Shown: positions 58,889 through 64,000 of the stretch, in pieces
How positions within the stretch are numbered: the stretch's first letter is position 1
Layout of the letters: the number at the start of each line of letters is the position of its first letter
DNA from: Duganella aceris
Lineage (GTDB): Bacteria; Pseudomonadota; Gammaproteobacteria; Burkholderiales; Burkholderiaceae_D
DNA length: 64,000 nt
Direction: 5' to 3'
Assembly: GCF_011090165.1 (NCBI RefSeq)
Contig: NZ_JAADJT010000007.1
Location: 124,001 to 188,000, forward strand
Made by a program: the position numbers and the translations under genes
The notes under the pieces: model-generated
What the model was told of the DNA's origin: nothing
Seen by the model: only the letters and a program-made list of their open reading frames with translations
Databases searched by the model: none

Positions 58889-60639
58889 CTGCGCAGGAAG
58901 TCGAGCAGGACGTGGGCGGCGATGTCGGCGTCGTCGGCGGTCATGGTTTCCAGCGGGTTGTGGCTGATGCCGCCGTTGCCGCAGCGCGTGAACAGCATCG
59001 CCACTTCGGTGATGGCGGCCATCGCCATGGCGTCATGCCCCGCGCCGGACAGCAGGTCGAAACGTGGAAGACCCGCCCGCATGACGGCGTCGCCGAACTG
59101 CCGCATCAAACGCGGCGAACACGGTGCGGCCGAGGCGTCGACAATCTGCTGAAGCGAGAACTCGACCTGCCGGCGCGCGCAAATCGCGGCGATGCCGTCC
59201 AATACATCCTTGACCGCCGCCAGCCGTACCGCATCGTCGGCGGCGCGGATATCCAGCGACAGCTTGCACGCCCCCGGAATCACATTGACCGAACCGCCAG
59301 GCACCTGCAACTGCCCAACCGTTCCGACCAGCGCTTCACCCTGCGCGCAACGCCGCTCCACCAGCAGCACGATTTCCGCCGCCGCCGCCGCCGCATCCTT
59401 ACGCATGGTCATCGGCGTGGTGCCGGCATGGCTGGCAAGCCCGGTCAACTCCACCAGATATCGCGAGCTGCCGGCGATGGCGGTGACCACGCCCAGCGCC
59501 AGATCGCGCTCCAGCAGCACCGGTCCCTGCTCGATATGCACCTCCACGAAACCAAGCAACTCCGCAGGATCGCGCGCGATGGCGGGAATGCGGCTGACGT
59601 CATGACCGGCCGCCAGCAAAGCCTCGCGCATGCTGACGCCATCGGCATCCGTCTGATCCAGCAGCGACAGATCGAAACGCCCCGTCACCGCATTACTGCC
59701 CAGGAAAGTGCTCTTGAAGCGCACACCTTCCTCCTCCGCGAAACCGACGATCTCGAAATGGAACGGCAGCTTCTCGCCGCGCTGGTGCAGATGGCGCACG
59801 ATGGCGATCGGCAGCAGGATGCCGAGACGGCCGTCGTACTTGCCGCCATTGCGCACCGTGTCGTAATGCGAGCCGGTCATCAAGGTCTTGGCGCCGTCGA
59901 CATCGGAGCGGTAGACGCCGACCACGTTGCCGACCGCATCGATATGCGCGTCCATTCCCGCCTCGCGCATCCAGTCCGCCAGCTGCGCGGCGGTCCGGCG
60001 GTGGGCCGGCGTCATGTAGGCGCAGGTCAGGTCGAAGTCGGCGGCGCCGGTGTTGTCCGCATCGCTCCAGGCGCCGAGCGTCTCGCACCACTGCATGATG
60101 GCCGGACCGAAGTCCAGCGTCACGCCCAGCAGATCGTTGAGACGGATCTCGGCGATGCGCTTGATCTGGCGAAGACACTCGGCGATTTCGTCCGCGCGCT
60201 GGTTTTTCAGGCGGCGCGTGAAGGTGGCGATGATGGCGCGCCGCGTCAGCCCCTGGCCATCCGGGCCCTTGACCGCGAGGATGAACGGGAAGCCGAACTT
60301 CGCGTTGTAGTCCGCGTTCAGCTGGTGCAGCACGGCGAATTCGTCCGCGCTGCAAAGATGCAGGCCGGACTTGGCTTGTTCGCTGGTCGATTCCGCCGTC
60401 AGCTGGCCGGCGACGGCGGCCTTGCCCGCCAGCTCGGGGTGGGCGCGGATCAAGCCCAGTTGCTCGTCCAGCGCAGCGGCGCTGACCACCGACTGCAAGG
60501 CCAGCTTCAAGGCGGTGGCGTTGACGAAGGGCCGCTGCGCCGCAGCCCGTTCCGGTATCCACGGCGAATGCTCGTAGATGCCGCGCAGGTGGTCGGTGAA
60601 GGTGGCGGTGTCGCAGCTGTTTAATTCGGAGAGTGTCAT
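58876..60639 (-). CDS. uraD-allC: Bifunctional OHCU decarboxylase / allantoate amidohydrolase fusion
   Basis: A 587-residue fusion; start chosen at 60639 (MTLSELNSCD, GGTGA 5 bp upstream), with further in-frame ATGs at 60642-60654. Residues 1-172 are UraD, 2-oxo-4-hydroxy-4-carboxy-5-ureidoimidazoline decarboxylase: H67 in AHPELAGK, E87 in STSEQA, FGFPFILAVKG. Residues about 173-587 are an M20 allantoate/ureidoglycolate amidohydrolase with GSHYDTVRNGGKYDGRLG, AEEEGVRF, HIEQGPVL and SGAGHDAMAMA. It joins two separated steps of urate breakdown in one chain. The LysR gene lies just upstream on the same strand. Confidence 0.93.
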   Translation of the reverse strand: MTLSELNSCDTATFTDHLRGIYEHSPWIPERAAAQRPFVNATALKLALQSVVSAAALDEQLGLIRAHPELAGKAAVAGQLTAESTSEQAKSGLHLCSADEFAVLHQLNADYNAKFGFPFILAVKGPDGQGLTRRAIIATFTRRLKNQRADEIAECLRQIKRIAEIRLNDLLGVTLDFGPAIMQWCETLGAWSDADNTGAADFDLTCAYMTPAHRRTAAQLADWMREAGMDAHIDAVGNVVGVYRSDVDGAKTLMTGSHYDTVRNGGKYDGRLGILLPIAIVRHLHQRGEKLPFHFEIVGFAEEEGVRFKSTFLGSNAVTGRFDLSLLDQTDADGVSMREALLAAGHDVSRIPAIARDPAELLGFVEVHIEQGPVLLERDLALGVVTAIAGSSRYLVELTGLASHAGTTPMTMRKDAAAAAAEIVLLVERRCAQGEALVGTVGQLQVPGGSVNVIPGACKLSLDIRAADDAVRLAAVKDVLDGIAAICARRQVEFSLQQIVDASAAPCSPRLMRQFGDAVMRAGLPRFDLLSGAGHDAMAMAAITEVAMLFTRCGNGGISHNPLETMTADDADIAAHVLLDFLRSYQA

Positions 60640-60711
60640 CATGGTCACCATCATAGCTTGCAAGCGCCACCGCGATATATGCGGTATGCGGTAAGGTTTA
60701 TATGACTGCGC

Positions 60712-61653
60712 TTACTTCTGCGTCGCCAGTCCCTTGGCGGCGGCCGAGACCTGCTCGCGCAGCCACTTGTGTTCCGGCGCCTGGTGCACGCGCTCGTGCC
60801 ACAGCTGGTAGAAGCGCATCGCCGGGAATTTCACCGGCACCGAATAGGTCTTCAGCGACATCTGCTTTTCGTAGTGGCGCACAAACTGGCGGCCGGTGGT
60901 CAGCACCAGGTCGGTCTGCGCCAGCATGTTGGGGATCAGGCCGAAGTAAGCCGATTCCACCATGACGTTGCGCTGCATGCCCTGTCGTTCCAGGTAGTCG
61001 TCGATGACGCCGTGGTAGCCTGGCAAGATCTGGGTCGGCGCCACGTGCGGCAGCGTGAGGTAATCGTTGAGCGTCATTTCGTCGCCGGCGGTGCGCAGCG
61101 CGTAGGGACAGTCCGCGCGCATCACGCAGATGATCGGATCCTCGAATAGCTTGGACATGTGCAGATGTTCGGGCGGCTCGTCCCAGTTGGCGATGACCAG
61201 GTCCATGTCGCCGTCCGACAGCAAGCGAACATAGTCCACGCCCGGTCCCAGGCTGTGGATCTTGATGCGGCTGTTGGGCGAACCGCGCCGCAGCAGCGCC
61301 ACGAGATTCGGCAGGAACTGGCTGTCCAGGTAATCCGGCGCGGCGACGTGGAAGGTGCGCGCCTCTTCCTGCGGAATGAAGGGCGACTTTTTCAGGAACA
61401 GGTTCTCGGTCTCGTCGAGGATGCGCTTGGCCGGGATCAGCAGGCTCTCGCCGTGCTGGGTCGGCACCATGCCGCGCGCGCCGCGCACCAGCAGCGGATC
61501 GCCGGTCAGCTCGCGCAGCTTGCGCAGCGAGGCGGAGATCGAGGGCTGCGGCTGATTCAGTTTGAGGGCGACGCGTGAGACGTTTTTTTCCACCAGTAGC
61601 AGGTAGAGAATGCGGATAAGGTGCAGGTCCAGGTGTTGCGGCAAGGCGGCCAT
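60712..61653 (-). CDS. LysR-family transcriptional regulator (NodD/LeuO-like)
   Basis: A 313-residue protein with an N-terminal winged helix (LYLLLVEKNVSRVALKLNQPQPSISASLRKL, GDPLLVRGARGMVPT) of the NodD-like group and a LysR effector domain. It is divergent from puuD and 73 bp upstream of the uraD-allC fusion, so it probably controls purine catabolism in both directions. The effector may be urate or a derivative; this is inference. Confidence 0.9.
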   Translation of the reverse strand: MAALPQHLDLHLIRILYLLLVEKNVSRVALKLNQPQPSISASLRKLRELTGDPLLVRGARGMVPTQHGESLLIPAKRILDETENLFLKKSPFIPQEEARTFHVAAPDYLDSQFLPNLVALLRRGSPNSRIKIHSLGPGVDYVRLLSDGDMDLVIANWDEPPEHLHMSKLFEDPIICVMRADCPYALRTAGDEMTLNDYLTLPHVAPTQILPGYHGVIDDYLERQGMQRNVMVESAYFGLIPNMLAQTDLVLTTGRQFVRHYEKQMSLKTYSVPVKFPAMRFYQLWHERVHQAPEHKWLREQVSAAAKGLATQK

Positions 61654-61776
61654 GAGGTGCGTTTGGTCTTCGGTATATGGGATCGGATATGTTTAATATA
61701 CTCTAATGTTCATGTGCTCGGAACCGATTCCGTTTATCTTCTGTAAATTAGCCACATCTTTGACCTGAAAGCACAC
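61654..61776. promoter_or_regulatory. Divergent promoter region LysR / puuD
   Basis: A 123-bp AT-rich gap between divergent starts. TATATGGGATCGGATATG and TTTAATATACTC are candidate LysR boxes of the T-N11-A type and promoter elements. I see no strong RBS for puuD beyond GACCTGAAAG. Assignment rests on position and composition only. Confidence 0.4.
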
Positions 61777-62985
61777 ATGGAATACCTGATCCCCTATGGC
61801 CTCGAGTGGTTGAACCTGATTGTGCGCTGGCTGCATGTCATCACCGGCATCGCCTGGATAGGCGCCTCGTTCTACTTCGTCTGGCTGGATAACTCGATCC
61901 GCCCGCCCGCCGCCGGATCGGAGCTGGCGAAGAAGGGCGTGTCGGGCGAATTGTGGGCGGTGCATGGCGGGGGCTTCTACAACCCGCAAAAATACCTGGT
62001 GGCGCCGGCCGAACTGCCGAAGGAGCTGCACTGGTTTAAGTGGGAGGCTTATTCCACCTGGCTGTCCGGCATCGCGCTGCTGACCATCGCCTACTACTTC
62101 AACGCGCAGGCGATGATGATCGATAAATCGGTGGCCGACATTAGCAGCCTTCAGGCGATCGGCATCGGCGTCGGCACGCTGGTGGTCGGCTGGACCGTGT
62201 ACGACCTGCTGTGCCGCTCGCCGCTGGGCAAGCGCGACCTGTGGTTCGGCATCGTGGTGTTCGTGCTGATCGTCGCGGCGGCGTACGGCCTGACGCATGT
62301 GCTGAGCGGACGCGCGGCCTACATCCACGTCGGCGCGCTGATCGGCACCATCATGGTCGGCAATGTGCTGATGCTGATCATTCCCGGCCAGCGCAAGATG
62401 GTCGAGGCCATGTCGGCCGGCCGCATGCCCGATCCGATCCACGGCCAGAAGGCCAAGCAGCGCAGCGTGCACAATAACTACTTCACGCTGCCGGTGCTGT
62501 TCATCATGATCAGCAACCACTACGCGATGACCTATCGTCACGATCATGCCTGGCTGGTGCTGGCGTTCATCATGGCGGCCGGGGTCTTCATCCGCCACTT
62601 CTTCAACCTGCGCCACAAGGGCCGCGTCGAGTGGCGCTATCCGGCCATCGGCGTCGCGCTGCTGGCCGGCGTGGCGGTGGCGATCGCGCCGGCGCGTCCG
62701 GTCGCGGTGGCTGCCGCCGCCGATCCGGCGGCGGAATTCGCCAAAGTCAAGTCGGTCATCGATCAGCGCTGCGTGGCCTGCCACTCGGCGCATCCGACCC
62801 AGGCCGGCTTCGCCACCGCGCCGGCCGGCATCGCGTTGGACAACGCCGACCAGATCCACCAGAACGCGGAAAAAATCTACAAGCAGGCGGTCGAGCTGAA
62901 AGCCATGCCGCTGGCGAACCTGACCAATATGACGGACGCCGAACGCGCCCAACTCGCGGCCTGGTTCCACGCCGGCGCAAAATGA
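61777..62985 (+). CDS. puuD: Urate hydroxylase PuuD (membrane DUF989 domain plus cytochrome c)
   Basis: A 402-residue protein. The N-terminal membrane domain (about 1-300, eight or nine helices) begins with LIVRWLHVITGIAWIGASFYFVWLDNS, the PuuD signature. A C-terminal cytochrome c domain has C332-VAC-H336 and a likely axial Met377 (KAMPLAN). PuuD oxidises urate to 5-hydroxyisourate and hands electrons to its haem domain and the respiratory chain rather than to O2 directly. It is divergent from the LysR gene and followed by a peptidase-like gene. Confidence 0.95.
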   Translation: MEYLIPYGLEWLNLIVRWLHVITGIAWIGASFYFVWLDNSIRPPAAGSELAKKGVSGELWAVHGGGFYNPQKYLVAPAELPKELHWFKWEAYSTWLSGIALLTIAYYFNAQAMMIDKSVADISSLQAIGIGVGTLVVGWTVYDLLCRSPLGKRDLWFGIVVFVLIVAAAYGLTHVLSGRAAYIHVGALIGTIMVGNVLMLIIPGQRKMVEAMSAGRMPDPIHGQKAKQRSVHNNYFTLPVLFIMISNHYAMTYRHDHAWLVLAFIMAAGVFIRHFFNLRHKGRVEWRYPAIGVALLAGVAVAIAPARPVAVAAAADPAAEFAKVKSVIDQRCVACHSAHPTQAGFATAPAGIALDNADQIHQNAEKIYKQAVELKAMPLANLTNMTDAERAQLAAWFHAGAK

Positions 62986-62996
62986 AGGAACACGAT

Positions 62997-64000
62997 ATGA
63001 GCACTCCAAAAGAACAACTGGCGCAGTGGATCGACGCGCACTTTGACGAGGAAGTCGCCTTCCTGCAGCAGGTGCTGCGCGTCCCGACCGATACGCCGCC
63101 CGGCAACAACGCGCCGCACGCGGAACTGGTGGCCGGGTTGGTGCAGGCCTACGGCTGGACCGCCGAGAAGCACGCCGTGCCGGCGCAGGCGGTGCAGGAC
63201 TACGGCATGGAATCGATCACCAACCTGATCGTGCGCCGGCTGTATCAGCCGGGCGGCCCGACCGTGGCGCTCAACGCGCACGGCGACGTGGTGCCGCCGG
63301 GCGACAACTGGACCTATCCGCCGTATGGCGGCGTGATCGCCGACGGCTATATCTACGGCCGTGCCGCCGCCGTCTCCAAGTGCGACTTCGCCACCTACAT
63401 CTTCGCCGCGCGCGCGCTGGAGGCGCTGGGCGTGCCGCTCAAGGGCGGCTTGGAACTGCACTTCACCTACGACGAGGAATTCGGCGGCCTGCTCGGGCCG
63501 GGCTGGCTGCTGGAGCAGGGGTTGACCAGGCCGGACTACGTGATCGCGGCGGGCTTCAGCTACAACATCGTCACCGCGCACAACGCATGCCTGCAACTGG
63601 AGATCACGGTCAACGGCAAGTCCGGCCACGGCGCGATGCCGGAGACCGGCCACGACGCCTTGCAGGCGGCCACGCGCATCCTCAACGCGATCTACGACCA
63701 GCTGCCGAAGCTAAAGAAGATCAAGTCCAAGGTGGCCGGCATCGACTCGCCGACCATGCTGGTGGGCCGCATCGACGGCGGCACCAACACCAACGTGGTG
63801 CCGGGCAAGGTGGTGCTGAAGATGGACCGCCGCATGATCCCGGAAGAGGATCCGGCCGCGGTGGAGGCGCAGGTGCGCGCGCTGATCGAGGACGCGGTGC
63901 GCGGCCAGCCCGGCATCACGCTGGATATCAAGCGCCTGCTGCTGTCGCACGCGCTGCGCGAGTTGCCTGGCACGCAAAAGCTGGTCGACAGCCTGCAACG
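62997..64000 (+). CDS. M20-family peptidase-like protein, cut at right edge
   Basis: The frame is open from the ATG at 62997 (RBS AAGGAAC, 11 bp after puuD) to the window edge; 334 residues visible. The M20 layout is clear: H95 in NAHGDVVPPG, the catalytic DEE (159-161) in FTYDEEFGG, and the dimerisation-domain H211 in GKSGHGAMPETG. The motif that normally supplies the bridging metal Asp (GRGAxDMK) reads GRAAAVSK, with Val126, and the later ligand region reads AAGFSYN. I recall M20 relatives with the same AVSK and GFSY text, so it may be a conserved variant. The substrate is unknown; the position suggests a urate-pathway amide. Confidence 0.78.
   Translation, partial: MSTPKEQLAQWIDAHFDEEVAFLQQVLRVPTDTPPGNNAPHAELVAGLVQAYGWTAEKHAVPAQAVQDYGMESITNLIVRRLYQPGGPTVALNAHGDVVPPGDNWTYPPYGGVIADGYIYGRAAAVSKCDFATYIFAARALEALGVPLKGGLELHFTYDEEFGGLLGPGWLLEQGLTRPDYVIAAGFSYNIVTAHNACLQLEITVNGKSGHGAMPETGHDALQAATRILNAIYDQLPKLKKIKSKVAGIDSPTMLVGRIDGGTNTNVVPGKVVLKMDRRMIPEEDPAAVEAQVRALIEDAVRGQPGITLDIKRLLLSHALRELPGTQKLVDSLQ

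Overview
The window is a GC-rich bacterial chromosome segment with no ribosomal or transfer RNA genes that I can see. The gene content suggests a betaproteobacterium of the Oxalobacteraceae (Massilia/Duganella/Janthinobacterium type): a PEP-CTERM choice-of-anchor-A protein, TonB receptors, MocR and LysR regulators, a Burkholderiales-type TnpB and GGGGTCAGACCCC palindromic repeats. This placement is inference from gene style, not a search result.

Layout. Bases 1-3311: a secreted nucleic-acid or phosphoester degradation group (5'-nucleotidase C-terminal part, PLD-like protein, S1/P1 nuclease). 3312-10716: mixed accessory genes (periplasmic binding protein, divergent DeoR regulator and Nudix hydrolase, orphan ABC permease, S9 peptidase, cytochrome c). 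10717-17299 (minus strand): a nucleoside-type ABC importer operon (transaldolase-like protein, BMP-family binding protein, ATPase, two permeases) with a TnpB-only IS605-type element inserted exactly between ATPase and permease genes. 17801-22561: TonB receptor, two-subunit 5-oxoproline transporter and pyroglutamyl peptidase. 22572-25546 (minus): psuK-psuG-LysR for pseudouridine breakdown. 25761-34393: purine nucleoside phosphorylase, deoB, deoC, a two-domain aldehyde dehydrogenase, deoA, cdd and a second deaminase-like protein.

34390-42388 is a mixed block: HD-GYP/LuxR regulator, periplasmic protein, cytochrome b plus molybdopterin oxidoreductase, VOC protein, LytTR two-component pair, GNAT acetyltransferase and PEP-CTERM protein. 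42351-55766 is a complete reductive pyrimidine catabolic locus: RutR-like and MocR regulators, beta-alanine aminotransferase, alanine dehydrogenase, malonate-semialdehyde dehydrogenase, PreT/PreA, an NCS1 permease, dihydropyrimidinase and beta-ureidopropionase. 55833-58888 holds a GGDEF-EAL protein and a TPR/glycosyltransferase-like protein. 58876-64000 belongs to purine ring catabolism: a UraD-AllC fusion, a LysR regulator, the urate hydroxylase PuuD and a partial M20 peptidase-like gene.

Read together, the window encodes most of a route from external nucleic acid to central metabolism: hydrolysis to nucleosides, import, phosphorolysis to bases plus (deoxy)ribose-1-phosphate, DeoB/DeoC cleavage to glyceraldehyde-3-phosphate and acetaldehyde, and degradation of uracil/thymine to acetyl- or propionyl-CoA. 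Four copies of a palindromic intergenic repeat lie inside these salvage and catabolic gene sets.
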